From Planomonospora parontospora (lineage in GTDB: Bacteria; Actinomycetota; Actinomycetes; Streptosporangiales; Streptosporangiaceae): a DNA stretch of 64,000 nucleotides. Made by a program: the position numbers and the translations under genes. This document shows, one piece after another, positions 44,840 to 51,662 of this stretch. How positions within the stretch are numbered: the first letter of the stretch is position 1; the number at the start of each line of letters is the position of its first letter. Below the pieces are notes generated by a model that was not told the DNA's origin, made no database searches, and saw only the letters and a list, made by a program, of their open reading frames with translations. The stretch lies in assembly GCA_014647935.1 (NCBI GenBank), contig BMQD01000003.1, positions 431,523 to 495,522 of the forward strand, given 5' to 3'.

Positions 44840-44860
44840 GCAGGGCTTGAGGAACCCTGC
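44840..44860 (+). promoter_or_regulatory. Hairpin in hsp20 leader (possible operator or thermosensor)
   Basis: Perfect inverted repeat GCAGGG (44840-44845) / CCCTGC (44855-44860) with a 9-nt loop, inside the predicted leader between promoter and ribosome binding site; an overlapping CTTG-N10-CAAG dyad spans 44846-44863. It could be the binding site of the MerR-type regulator encoded next to hsp20, or an RNA structure. Confidence 0.45.
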
Positions 44861-44884
44861 AAGATTCAACGGAGGTGGTTATCG

Positions 44885-45337
44885 ATGCTGCTGACGTCGA
44901 TCGATCCGTTCGTCCAGGAGTTCGACCGCAGGTTCGACCGGATCGCGCGGCAGACGCTCGGCTGGGGCGAGAACGCCGCGCGCGGGGCCATGCCGCTGGA
45001 CGGCGTCCGCCGCAAGGACGACGTGCTCCTCAAGTTCGACCTGCCGGGCGTCGACCCGGACTCCATCGAGGTCACCGTCGACCGCGGCGTGCTGACCGTC
45101 AGCGCCGGCCGCGAGGAGGAGTACGGCGAGGAGGACCGCCTGTTCGTCCGCGAGCGCCCGATGGGCACCTTCACCCGCCGCGTCTACCTCTCCGAGCACC
45201 TCGACGGGGAGAAGGTCGACGCCGCCTACTCCAACGGCGTCCTGGCCGTGCGCATCCCGGTCCTGGAGAAGGCCCGGCCGCGCAAGGTGGAGATCCAGAA
45301 GGTGGACCAGGTCGACCAGAGGTCCATCAAGGCCTGA
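44885..45337 (+). CDS. Hsp20/alpha-crystallin small heat-shock protein
   Basis: 150 residues. ATP-independent holdase chaperone. The alpha-crystallin domain spans about residues 38-135 (DVLLKFDLPGVDPDSIEVTVDRGVLTV ... FVRERPMGTFTRRVYLSE), with the GVL motif (NGVLAVRIPV) and a C-terminal EIQKVDQVD tail in place of a clear IxI. A strong GGAGGT site precedes ATG 44885. A MerR-type regulator gene follows, an arrangement seen for hsp20/hspR-like pairs. Confidence 0.94.
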   Translation: MLLTSIDPFVQEFDRRFDRIARQTLGWGENAARGAMPLDGVRRKDDVLLKFDLPGVDPDSIEVTVDRGVLTVSAGREEEYGEEDRLFVRERPMGTFTRRVYLSEHLDGEKVDAAYSNGVLAVRIPVLEKARPRKVEIQKVDQVDQRSIKA

Positions 45338-45358
45338 CCCGCCCGAGGCGGGCCGCGG

Positions 45359-45392
45359 CGGGGCGGGCACCATGGGGACGGTGCCCGCCCCG
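45359..45392 (+). terminator. Hairpin between hsp20 and merR
   Basis: Perfect 13-bp stem CGGGGCGGGCACC (45359-45371) / GGTGCCCGCCCCG (45380-45392) with an 8-nt loop. It probably reduces read-through from the strong hsp20 promoter into the regulator gene. Confidence 0.65.
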
Positions 45393-45426
45393 TCGGCTTC
45401 CCCCCGACGCCGAGAAGGAGACGACG

Positions 45427-45750
45427 ATGACGCGGCTGCCGTTCGAGGACGAGCACGCACCGCTGTACTCCGTCGGCCAGGTGGCCGACATGCTCCAAGT
45501 TCAGCAGGCGTTCCTGCGCCGCCTCGACGAGCACGAGGTGGTCCGGCCCACCCGGTCGGCCGGAGGGCAGCGGCGCTACAGCAGGCACGAGATCGGCAGC
45601 CTCCAGGACGCGATCCGCCTCATCGACGAGGGCATGACCCTCGCCGCCGTCCGCCGCATCTTCGAACTCCAGCAGCAGGTCCGCGACCTGCAGGCCGAGA
45701 TCGCCCGCATGCGCGCCGCCCACGGGGGTGACACAACCGAGGAATCATGA
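45427..45750 (+). CDS. MerR family regulator (HspR-like)
   Basis: 107 residues from ATG 45427 (AAGGAG). MerR helix-turn-helix with LYSVGQVADMLQVQQAFLRRLDEHEVVRPTR and wing GGQRRYSRHEIGSLQDAIRL, then a coiled coil (IFELQQQVRDLQAEIARMRA). No effector domain or metal-binding cysteines, like HspR. Downstream of hsp20, so the likely target is the hsp20 promoter (inference). The stop codon TGA at 45748-45750 forms the first bases of the hairpin element that follows. Confidence 0.9.
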   Translation: MTRLPFEDEHAPLYSVGQVADMLQVQQAFLRRLDEHEVVRPTRSAGGQRRYSRHEIGSLQDAIRLIDEGMTLAAVRRIFELQQQVRDLQAEIARMRAAHGGDTTEES

Positions 45751-45813
45751 TCCTTTCTCGAGAAGTGCACCGTTCCGCAGGCCGTACGGCGTGCACTTCC
45801 CGGAAAAGGATCA
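45748..45813. repeat. 66-bp hairpin element, copy 1
   Basis: Arms 45748-45770 and 45791-45813 (23 bp, three mismatches) beginning TGATCCTTT and ending AAAGGATCA, with a 20-nt loop. The outer TGA of one arm is the merR stop; the TCA of the other is the stop of the convergent DUF559 gene. So the element both ends the two reading frames and can terminate both transcripts. A second copy, in opposite orientation judged by its loop, is at 46788-46859. Confidence 0.85.
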
Positions 45814-46737
45814 GTGATGCCGTTCGGTGAGGAGGTTGCGGACCTCGGAGACGATCTCTCGAGGGAAGCCGAGGATCATGCGCGCGTCGTAGCGTAAGGA
45901 CAGATAACCGTTGAGGGCGAGCAGCCGCATGGTCTCGCGGTCCTGCCTGATCTGGCGGGGGTCGCGATCGTGGTGGGAGCCGTCGTAGTCGATCGTCAGC
46001 AGGGCCTGAGGATAGTAGAGGTCGGGCTGGGCGATCCGCTGACCGGTGTCGTCGAAGACGTGGGGATTGGCGACGGGGCGCGGAAGCCCGCCGTCGACGA
46101 GGAGCATCCGGAGGCGGGTCTCCATGGGGGAGTAGGTCTCCGGCTCCAGTTGGGGGAGCGCCGCCAGGGCGGCGGGCAGCCCTCGGCGCCGCCGCACCTG
46201 GGACAGCCGATCGCCGATCGCCGCAACCGAGGTCCAGGAGCGGACGAGCTGGTCACCGGCCATGATGAGCTCGATCCGGGACAGCCTGATCGCCAGTTCC
46301 AGGAACAAGGACTCGGGCCGGGGAACGAGCAGTCCGTCCAGGCGCCGCAGATCGTCCCGCCCCCAGTGGGTGTAGCGGTGAACCCTGATGCCGAGGATCT
46401 CGGGATGCTTGCCGAGTGCCGGGGGCAGCGCGACATCGAGGTCTCCGGACTCGGGAACGGGCAGGCCGTACAGGCGGGCGGCGGTGAGACCGCAGAACAC
46501 CGAACTCGGAGGCAGGAGGAGCAACGCGGCCCGACAACGGAGCCGGAGGGAGTCGGGTAACTCCGCGGAAACGTAAACGTCGCGATATATCCGGCGGAAC
46601 CTGGACCCCTGCAGCTGGCGGCGGGTCAGCCCTAGGGCCAAGGCGTCTCCGGTCCGGAACGGTCCATGGCGCAACGCTTCGGGAAGCACGCGATGGAGCC
46701 TCCCATGCCACCCTGTCCCCGGTACGGCGATCCGCAC
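45811..46737 (-). CDS. DUF559-type protein with N-terminal AbiEi-like winged helix
   Basis: 308 residues from GTG 46737 (no clear ribosome binding site; start uncertain). The N-terminal 90 residues resemble the AbiEi-type helix-turn-helix (FRTGDALALGLTRRQLQGSRFRRIYRDVYVSAELP). The C-terminal part has the Vsr/restriction-endonuclease-like DUF559 pattern (SPMETRLRMLLVDGGLP, RIAQPDLYYPQALLTIDYDGSHH, LLALNGYLSLRYDARMI), with D/E residues of a PD-(D/E)XK fold. This paralogous family is very abundant in Streptosporangiaceae-type genomes; its function is unknown. Bordered on both sides by copies of the same hairpin element. Confidence 0.85.
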   Translation of the reverse strand: MRIAVPGTGWHGRLHRVLPEALRHGPFRTGDALALGLTRRQLQGSRFRRIYRDVYVSAELPDSLRLRCRAALLLLPPSSVFCGLTAARLYGLPVPESGDLDVALPPALGKHPEILGIRVHRYTHWGRDDLRRLDGLLVPRPESLFLELAIRLSRIELIMAGDQLVRSWTSVAAIGDRLSQVRRRRGLPAALAALPQLEPETYSPMETRLRMLLVDGGLPRPVANPHVFDDTGQRIAQPDLYYPQALLTIDYDGSHHDRDPRQIRQDRETMRLLALNGYLSLRYDARMILGFPREIVSEVRNLLTERHH

Positions 46738-46787
46738 GGCTCAGAAGCCGCCGACGGATCATCGCCCGGCCTGATCCGATCGACCGG

Positions 46788-46859
46788 TGGTGATCCTTTC
46801 CCGGGAAGTGCACGCCGTATGGACCGCAGAACGGTGCACTTCCCGGGGAAGGATCACCA
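46788..46859. repeat. 72-bp hairpin element, copy 2
   Basis: Arms 46788-46813 and 46834-46859 (26 bp, one mismatch: TGGTGATCCTTTCCCGGGAA... ) with a 20-nt loop. Compared with copy 1 at 45748-45813 the stems are nearly the same sequence and the loop is its reverse complement with a few changes, so the two copies face each other across the DUF559 gene. It lies 5 bp beyond the end of the folD remnant. Confidence 0.85.
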
Positions 46860-46864
46860 CTGTG

Positions 46865-47196
46865 CTACGGAAGCGGGGTGAGGCCCAGTTGCCGGGCGGC
46901 TGCGGTCACGGTCTGTTCGAGCAGCAGGGCGATGGTCATGGGACCGACGCCGCCCGGAACCGGAGTGATCAGGCTCGCCCGGGCCCGGCAGCTCTCGAAG
47001 TCCACGTCGCCGACGTTGCCGGGGTTGTATCCGGCTACGTGACAGAGGCCGGATCGTCGCCGACCAGTACGGTCGCCAGGCACGGCGCCGTGCCGGTCAG
47101 CCGGGTGAGGTCCGCCGCCGCGGAGGCGGCGCGCTCGGTGATGCGGCGGGCCGGGGTGGTGCCGTCCATGAGGCGGGCGGTCTGCGTCCGGGTCAT
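46865..47196 (-). pseudogene. folD remnant (methylenetetrahydrofolate dehydrogenase/cyclohydrolase) with internal deletion
   Basis: Starts like a normal folD gene at ATG 47196 behind [25 protein letters not shown] ... [15 protein letters not shown], then a stop at 47035. The next frame resumes at [11 protein letters not shown] and carries a complete FolD C terminus ([20 protein letters not shown] ... [10 protein letters not shown]). About 170 codons of the middle, including the NADP-binding domain, are missing, with a frameshift at the join. Full FolD is about 285 residues. It is non-functional as an enzyme; an intact copy should exist elsewhere. Confidence 0.85.
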
Positions 47197-47406
47197 GGGC
47201 CGCTCCTGCAGGTCGCTGCGGAATGCCCAGGCGCACGGCGGTGACGGGATCGCCGAGCCGCTCCCCGGTGGTGCTCCACCTAAGCGCCGGTCACGGCTCG
47301 GGATCCACTGTAACCGCCTACGGGCGCGACGAGGAGGTCCGGCGGCGTGGGTCCATGTCACTCGTGCCGGTGGCGTGCGGTTGCAACTTTCGGCGTAGGG
47401 AGATCT

Positions 47407-47426
47407 TCGGAAGTCGTACCTTCCGA
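47407..47426. promoter_or_regulatory. Small dyad upstream of secreted hydrolase gene
   Basis: TCGGAAG (47407-47413) and CTTCCGA (47420-47426) form a perfect 7-bp inverted repeat with a 6-nt centre, about 50 bp before the hydrolase start. It may be an operator or leader hairpin. Confidence 0.35.
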
Positions 47427-47477
47427 GTGCCTTTTCGGCTGAAGCGCAGGTCATCGGGGTGCCGCGAAGGTGGTGCC

Positions 47478-48680
47478 ATGTCACGATCACCACTTCGCGG
47501 GGCGCTCGCCGCCGCCGCCGCGCTTCTCGTCCTCGCCACGCCCGCCGCCGCGCTCGCCGCGCCGAACCCGGCAGGAGCGCCGGCCGCGCCGTACCCGCTC
47601 GGCGCACCGGCCGCCGCCGCGCCGGAGCAGGCTCCGGCTCTCGCCCTGCCCCGGCCGACCGGTCCGCACGCGGTGGGCACGACCACGCTGCACCTGGTGG
47701 ACGGCTCCCGCACCGACCCCTGGGTGGCGGGGAAGCCGCGCGAGCTCATGGTCTCGATCTGGTATCCGGCCAGGGCCGCCAGGGGGGAGCGGGCGCCGTA
47801 CATGACCGCGAAGGAGGCGGAGCTGCTGCTGAAGGAGCAGGGCGCCGGGGCCGAGGTCGTGAACGCGCTCGCGGGGACGCGGACCAACGCGGTCACCGGT
47901 GCGGCGCCGCTCGGACGGCGGCGCGGCCTGCCCCTCGTGGTGCTCTCTCCCGGGTTCGGCATGCCCCGCAGCTCGCTGACGGCGTTGTCGGAGGATCTGG
48001 CGAGCCGGGGCTACGCGGTGGTGGGCATCGACCACACGCACGAGTCCCCCACGACCTTCCCGGACGGCCGGACCGTCCCCTGCACCACCTGCGAGTCCGG
48101 GGGCACCCCGGAGTTCGGTGAGAAGAGCACCCGGGTCCGCGCGGCGGACGTCTCCTTCGTGCTCGACCGGCTGACCGGGAAGAGGCCCGCCTGGGAGCAC
48201 GCCGGGCTGATCGACCGGTCCCGGATCGGCATGGCCGGCCACTCCCTGGGCGGCAACAGCGCCACGCACACCATGCTCACCGATCCCCGGGTGCGCGCCG
48301 GGGTCAACATGGACGGCACCTTCTGGATCCCGATCCCCGACACGGGGCTCCGCAAGCCGTTCATGCTGCTGGGGGCCGGCGAGCTCCACGCGCAGGGCGG
48401 GGCCGACCCCACCTGGGGACGGGACTGGGAGAACATGACCGGCTGGAAGCGCTGGGTGACGGTCAAGGGCATGGGGCACAACGCCCTCACCGACTACGCG
48501 CCGCTCCTGGCTGACGTGATCAAGGACGAGGAGATGTTCGGCACGCTCCCCGGCGCCCGCTCGCTGGAGATCACCCGGAAGTACGTCGGGGCCTTCTTCG
48601 ACCTGCACCTGCGCGGGCGGTCGCGGCCGCTGCTCGACCGGGCCTCCGCGCGCTACCCGGAGGTCACGGTCAAGAGGTGA
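47478..48680 (+). CDS. Secreted alpha/beta hydrolase, PAF-acetylhydrolase-like
   Basis: 400 residues from ATG 47478 (GAAGGTGG site). Signal peptide to about residue 28 (AAALAAPN), then an Ala/Pro-rich stretch. The catalytic domain matches the platelet-activating-factor acetylhydrolase/dienelactone-hydrolase-like group: VSIWYPARAARGERAPYM, VVLSPGFGMPRSS, nucleophile elbow GHSLGGN, and the C-terminal His in GMGHNALTD. It probably hydrolyses esters (lipid or polyester) outside the cell. The CTTC pair (PCTTCESGG) may form a disulfide. It is convergent with vapC. Confidence 0.88.
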   Translation: MSRSPLRGALAAAAALLVLATPAAALAAPNPAGAPAAPYPLGAPAAAAPEQAPALALPRPTGPHAVGTTTLHLVDGSRTDPWVAGKPRELMVSIWYPARAARGERAPYMTAKEAELLLKEQGAGAEVVNALAGTRTNAVTGAAPLGRRRGLPLVVLSPGFGMPRSSLTALSEDLASRGYAVVGIDHTHESPTTFPDGRTVPCTTCESGGTPEFGEKSTRVRAADVSFVLDRLTGKRPAWEHAGLIDRSRIGMAGHSLGGNSATHTMLTDPRVRAGVNMDGTFWIPIPDTGLRKPFMLLGAGELHAQGGADPTWGRDWENMTGWKRWVTVKGMGHNALTDYAPLLADVIKDEEMFGTLPGARSLEITRKYVGAFFDLHLRGRSRPLLDRASARYPEVTVKR

Positions 48681-48704
48681 TCCGGTTCATGACGCCGGGT
48701 GCAC

Positions 48705-48742
48705 GGCCGTACGGGGCGGGTGCGACCGGACCTCGTACGGCC
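48705..48742. terminator. Hairpin(s) between hydrolase and vapC genes
   Basis: Arms 48705-48716 and 48731-48742 (12 bp, one mismatch, CCGTACG core). It is followed by a second, larger hairpin with arms 48748-48761 and 48788-48800 (GGAACC/GGTTCC core). Both lie between convergent genes. Confidence 0.6.
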
Positions 48743-48823
48743 CGCCGTCGGGCCCGGAACCGGCGGCGAGGCTCCACCCGGTGGGCGGGTTCCGGCCCGA
48801 TCCGGGGTGACGGGAGCGGAGGA

Positions 48824-49234
48824 TCAGGGGATACGGAGGTCTCGTTGCCGGAGCTCGGTCATGACCGCGGAGACCGTGACGAAGTCGTTGTCGACGTGCA
48901 GCAGGGTGAGCCCGTGGTGGACGGCGGTGGCGCAGAGCAGGAGGTCGATCGCTCCCGCTGAGCGATGTTGCCCCTTCAGGGTGAGTTTGTACTGTGCCTG
49001 CTCGACCCAGCGCCACGCGTTCTCGGGAACGGCGGCGAGTCGGCAGAGGTCGTTGAGCTCGGTCTCCAACTCGTCCCGGTGGTCGGGGCCGGTCGCGGAG
49101 TAGAGGAACTCCGTCCGGGTGGGCTCGCAGATGCTCAGCGCTCTGGAAGTGATCCGATCCGCCCATGCCTCCTGCGTCTCCGGTGTGCGGAACAGGTGCC
49201 ACAGCGCTGAGGCGTCGATGAGGTAGCCCGTCAA
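48824..49234 (-). CDS. vapC: PIN-domain toxin (VapC family)
   Basis: 136 residues from TTG 49234, which overlaps the vapB stop as TTGA. PIN ribonuclease with the acidic residues in place: D in YLIDASAL, E in CEPTRTEFLYS, D in SAGAIDLLLCATA, D in HVDNDF. It cleaves RNA (often tRNA) when free of antitoxin. Translational coupling to vapB fits a type II toxin-antitoxin operon. Confidence 0.93.
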   Translation of the reverse strand: MTGYLIDASALWHLFRTPETQEAWADRITSRALSICEPTRTEFLYSATGPDHRDELETELNDLCRLAAVPENAWRWVEQAQYKLTLKGQHRSAGAIDLLLCATAVHHGLTLLHVDNDFVTVSAVMTELRQRDLRIP

Positions 49235-49464
49235 GAGAAGGCGTCCTTGCGCGCCTGCTTGGCCTTCTCGTGGGCGGTGACGGCCTCGTCGAACTCCCCG
49301 CGTGCCGCTCGGGCGGAGAGCTTCTCCAGCGCCTCGATGCGCTTGACGCGGGCGACGTATTCCCGCAGGGCCGCGTTCACGGTGTCCTTTTTCGTGGTGG
49401 TGCCGAGCATGCGCATGGCCTCGGCGAGGGCCTCGTCGTCGATGTCGATCTGGGTGACGGTCAT
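49231..49464 (-). CDS. vapB: VapB-family antitoxin
   Basis: 77 residues from ATG 49464, placed by the GGAGGG site; a longer frame upstream has no site. N-terminal ribbon-helix-helix-like DNA-binding part (TVTQIDIDDEALAEAMRMLG, TKKDTVNAALREYV), then a helical toxin-binding tail (KRIEALEKLSARAARGEFDEA). Binds VapC and the operon's own promoter. Confidence 0.92.
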   Translation of the reverse strand: MTVTQIDIDDEALAEAMRMLGTTTKKDTVNAALREYVARVKRIEALEKLSARAARGEFDEAVTAHEKAKQARKDAFS

Positions 49465-49489
49465 GCTTTCCCTCCTGATGTTGGTCACA

Positions 49490-49504
49490 TACAAACATAT
49501 TGTA
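49490..49504 (-). promoter_or_regulatory. Candidate vapBC operator
   Basis: Inverted repeat TACAA-N5-TTGTA within an AT-rich patch, 26 bp upstream of the vapB start. It fits autoregulation by the VapB DNA-binding domain and probably overlaps the promoter. Confidence 0.5.
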
Positions 49505-49593
49505 CATAGGCATCAGCGACAGGAAGGGAAACCAGCGAAGGCGAGGATGCCAGAGGAAGGCGAGTACGCGCCGCTGTACTTCTTGGTCCAGGT

Positions 49594-49639
49594 GCCCCGT
49601 GCGGCGTGACCGTTCTGCCCCGTGCGGCGTGACCGTTCT
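49594..49639. repeat. 23-bp perfect tandem duplication
   Basis: Two head-to-tail 23-bp copies (49594-49616, 49617-49639), each containing CGTGCGGCGTGACCGTTCT, in the spacer between vapBC and the second sugar transporter. Non-coding. Confidence 0.9.
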
Positions 49640-49687
49640 CTCCGGGAACCGCATGCCGTACGGCCGCGCACCGGGGCGTACGGCACG

Positions 49688-49719
49688 GCCCGGCGCCGGG
49701 GAGGAGGGCGGCGCCGGGC
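49688..49719 (-). terminator. Terminator hairpin for the 49.7-53.3 kb transporter operon
   Basis: Perfect 10-bp stem GCCCGGCGCC (49688-49697) / GGCGCCGGGC (49710-49719), 12-nt loop, 13 bp past the permease stop on the minus strand. Confidence 0.65.
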
Positions 49720-49731
49720 GGCCGGGGAGGG

Positions 49732-50631
49732 TCAGCCCTTGACGGCGCCGATGAGGACGCCCTTGGTGAAGTGCTTCTGGACGAAGGGGTAGACGAACAG
49801 CACGGGGAGCAGCGCGACCACCACGATGGCCATCTGGATGGCCAGGCTGGGCGGGAGGCTCTGCCCGGCGATCGTGGCGGTGCTGCTCTGGCCGACGACC
49901 AGCGCCTGCCCCTGCAGGACGTACTGCCGCAGGACCACCTGGAGCGGCCACTTGGCGCTGTCGTTGAGGTAGAGCACGGCGTTGAAGAAGGAGTTCCAGT
50001 AGCCGACCGCGTAGAACAGGCCGATGACCGCGACGACCCCCTTCGACATGGGCAGCACGATCCGCCACAGGATGCGGAACTCGCTCGCGCCGTCGATGCG
50101 CGCGCTGTCGGACACCTCCTCCGGGATGTTCATGAAGAAGGCCCGCATGACCACGAGGTTGAAGGCGGTCACCGCGCCGGGCAGGATCAGCGCCCAGTAC
50201 GAGTCGGTGAGCCCCAGCGAGCTGATCAGCAGGTAGCTGGGGATCATGCCCGGGCCGAACAGGAACGTCAGCAGGACGAGGAAGAGCATCGGCCGGTGCA
50301 GCAGCGAGCCGGGCCGGGAGAGGCCGTAGGCGGCCAGCACCGTGACGCTCAGGCTGATCGCCGTGCCGACCCCGGTCACGCCGAGGCTGACCAGGACCGA
50401 CCGGGTCACCACGCCGCCGTCGAAGAGTTCGGCGTAGGCGGCGAAGGAGAGTTCCCCCGGTACGGTGACCAGCCCGCCGGCCCGGGTGACCGTCTCCTGG
50501 GTGGAGAGGCTGGTCAGCACGACCATGTAGATCGGGAAGAGCACGGAGAGCGCGATGAGCGTGAGGACGGCCCCCTTGAGGAGGGCCCCGACGCGGGTGG
50601 GCCGCTCGGCCCAGGCGGGTGTGGTCGTCAT
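49732..50631 (-). CDS. Carbohydrate ABC transporter permease (YtcP/MalG type)
   Basis: 299 residues from ATG 50631; the ATGA overlaps the stop of the preceding permease gene. Six membrane segments, EAA-type loop SDSARIDGASEFRILWRIVLPMS, and C terminus YPFVQKHFTKGVLIGAVKG, which is diagnostic of the LplC/YtcP group that carries complex oligosaccharides. Third gene of the operon binding protein-permease-permease; no ATPase gene is present. Confidence 0.93.
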   Translation of the reverse strand: MTTTPAWAERPTRVGALLKGAVLTLIALSVLFPIYMVVLTSLSTQETVTRAGGLVTVPGELSFAAYAELFDGGVVTRSVLVSLGVTGVGTAISLSVTVLAAYGLSRPGSLLHRPMLFLVLLTFLFGPGMIPSYLLISSLGLTDSYWALILPGAVTAFNLVVMRAFFMNIPEEVSDSARIDGASEFRILWRIVLPMSKGVVAVIGLFYAVGYWNSFFNAVLYLNDSAKWPLQVVLRQYVLQGQALVVGQSSTATIAGQSLPPSLAIQMAIVVVALLPVLFVYPFVQKHFTKGVLIGAVKG

Positions 50632-51662
50632 GATTTCTTGTAGATTCCCTGCTCGCCGAACCGGTGGGCGACCTTGTTCGCCACCAGGATGAGGATGAGG
50701 CCCACCAGGCCCTTCACCAGGCCCGCGGCGGCGCCGTAGCTCCACTCCCCGGTCAGCAGCGTGCGCCAGTACACGAAGGTGTCGAGCACCTCGGCGGCGT
50801 CCCGGCCGACGGCGTCGCGCTGGAGGAAGAACTGCTCGAAGCCGACGTTCAGCGCCTCGCCCAGCCGCAGGATCAGCAGCAGGATGATGACCGGTCGCAG
50901 GCCCGGCAGCGTGATGTGCCACATCCGCCGCCACCGGCCCGCGCCGTCCACCGCCGCCGCCTCGTAGAGGTTCTGGTTGATGGCGGCCAGCGCGGCCAGG
51001 AAGATGATCGTTCCCCAGCCTGCGTCCTTCCAGACCGTCTCGGCCGTCACCAGCGCGATGAACGTGTCCGGATCGGTCATGATGTCGATGCCTCGCCGGC
51101 CGTTCTCCCGCAGGGTCTGCGAGATCAGCCCGGCGCCGCCGAACATCTGCTGGAAGAGCGTGACCACCAGCACCCAGGAGAAGAAGTGCGGCATGTAGAC
51201 GATGCCCTGGATGAACAGGCGCAGGCGGGGCCGGACCACGCTGTCGAGCAGGATGGCCAGCATGATCGGGATGGGGAAGTAGAAGACCAGCTGGAAGACG
51301 GTGATCGACAGGGTGTTGAGCGTGGCGTCCCAGAAGCTCTCGTCCAGCAGCAGCCACTGGAAGTTGGACAGGCCCACCCAGGGGCTGTCGGCGATGCCGA
51401 CGTAGGGCGAGTAGTCCTGGAAGGCGATGACGTTGCCGAGCAGCGGCACGTAGTGGAAGACCAGCAGCAGGCCGATCGCCGGGATCGTCATCAGCAGCAG
51501 CTGCCAGTCCCGCCGGAGCCGGGCGCCCAGCGACGGACGCGCGGTTCCGGTGGGCTTGTCCGTTTTCTTTCTCCCGGTCTTGCTGCCCTTTGCGGGAGCG
51601 CCGGTGCCGGCGGGTGAGGTCAGGTCACCCGCCGGCCCGGTGTTCACGGTGTCTCTAAGCAC
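50628..51662 (-). CDS. Carbohydrate ABC transporter permease (LplB type)
   Basis: 344 residues from GTG 51662, overlapping the binding-protein gene end by 8 bp with AGGA upstream; a GTG 18 bp later is an alternative. A basic, Lys/Thr/Gly-rich N-terminal tail of about 50 residues precedes helix 1 (LLLMTIPAIGLLLVFHYVPLL). LplB-type signatures include AFQDYSPYVGI, NTLSITVFQLVFYFP and EAAAVDGAGRWRRMWHITLPGLRP. Works with the YtcP-type permease and the Tat-exported binding lipoprotein. Confidence 0.92.
   Translation of the reverse strand: MLRDTVNTGPAGDLTSPAGTGAPAKGSKTGRKKTDKPTGTARPSLGARLRRDWQLLLMTIPAIGLLLVFHYVPLLGNVIAFQDYSPYVGIADSPWVGLSNFQWLLLDESFWDATLNTLSITVFQLVFYFPIPIMLAILLDSVVRPRLRLFIQGIVYMPHFFSWVLVVTLFQQMFGGAGLISQTLRENGRRGIDIMTDPDTFIALVTAETVWKDAGWGTIIFLAALAAINQNLYEAAAVDGAGRWRRMWHITLPGLRPVIILLLILRLGEALNVGFEQFFLQRDAVGRDAAEVLDTFVYWRTLLTGEWSYGAAAGLVKGLVGLILILVANKVAHRFGEQGIYKKS

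Noticed and set aside
44840-44870. HspR binding element (HAIR) upstream of hsp20
   Set aside because: Only CTTG/CAAG ends with wrong spacing are present; the CTTGAGT-N7-ACTCAAG pattern is not met.
45811-46737. DUF559 gene as the antitoxin of an AbiE-type toxin-antitoxin pair
   Set aside because: The N terminus is AbiEi-like, but no AbiEii nucleotidyltransferase gene is adjacent; neighbours are hsp20-merR and a folD remnant.
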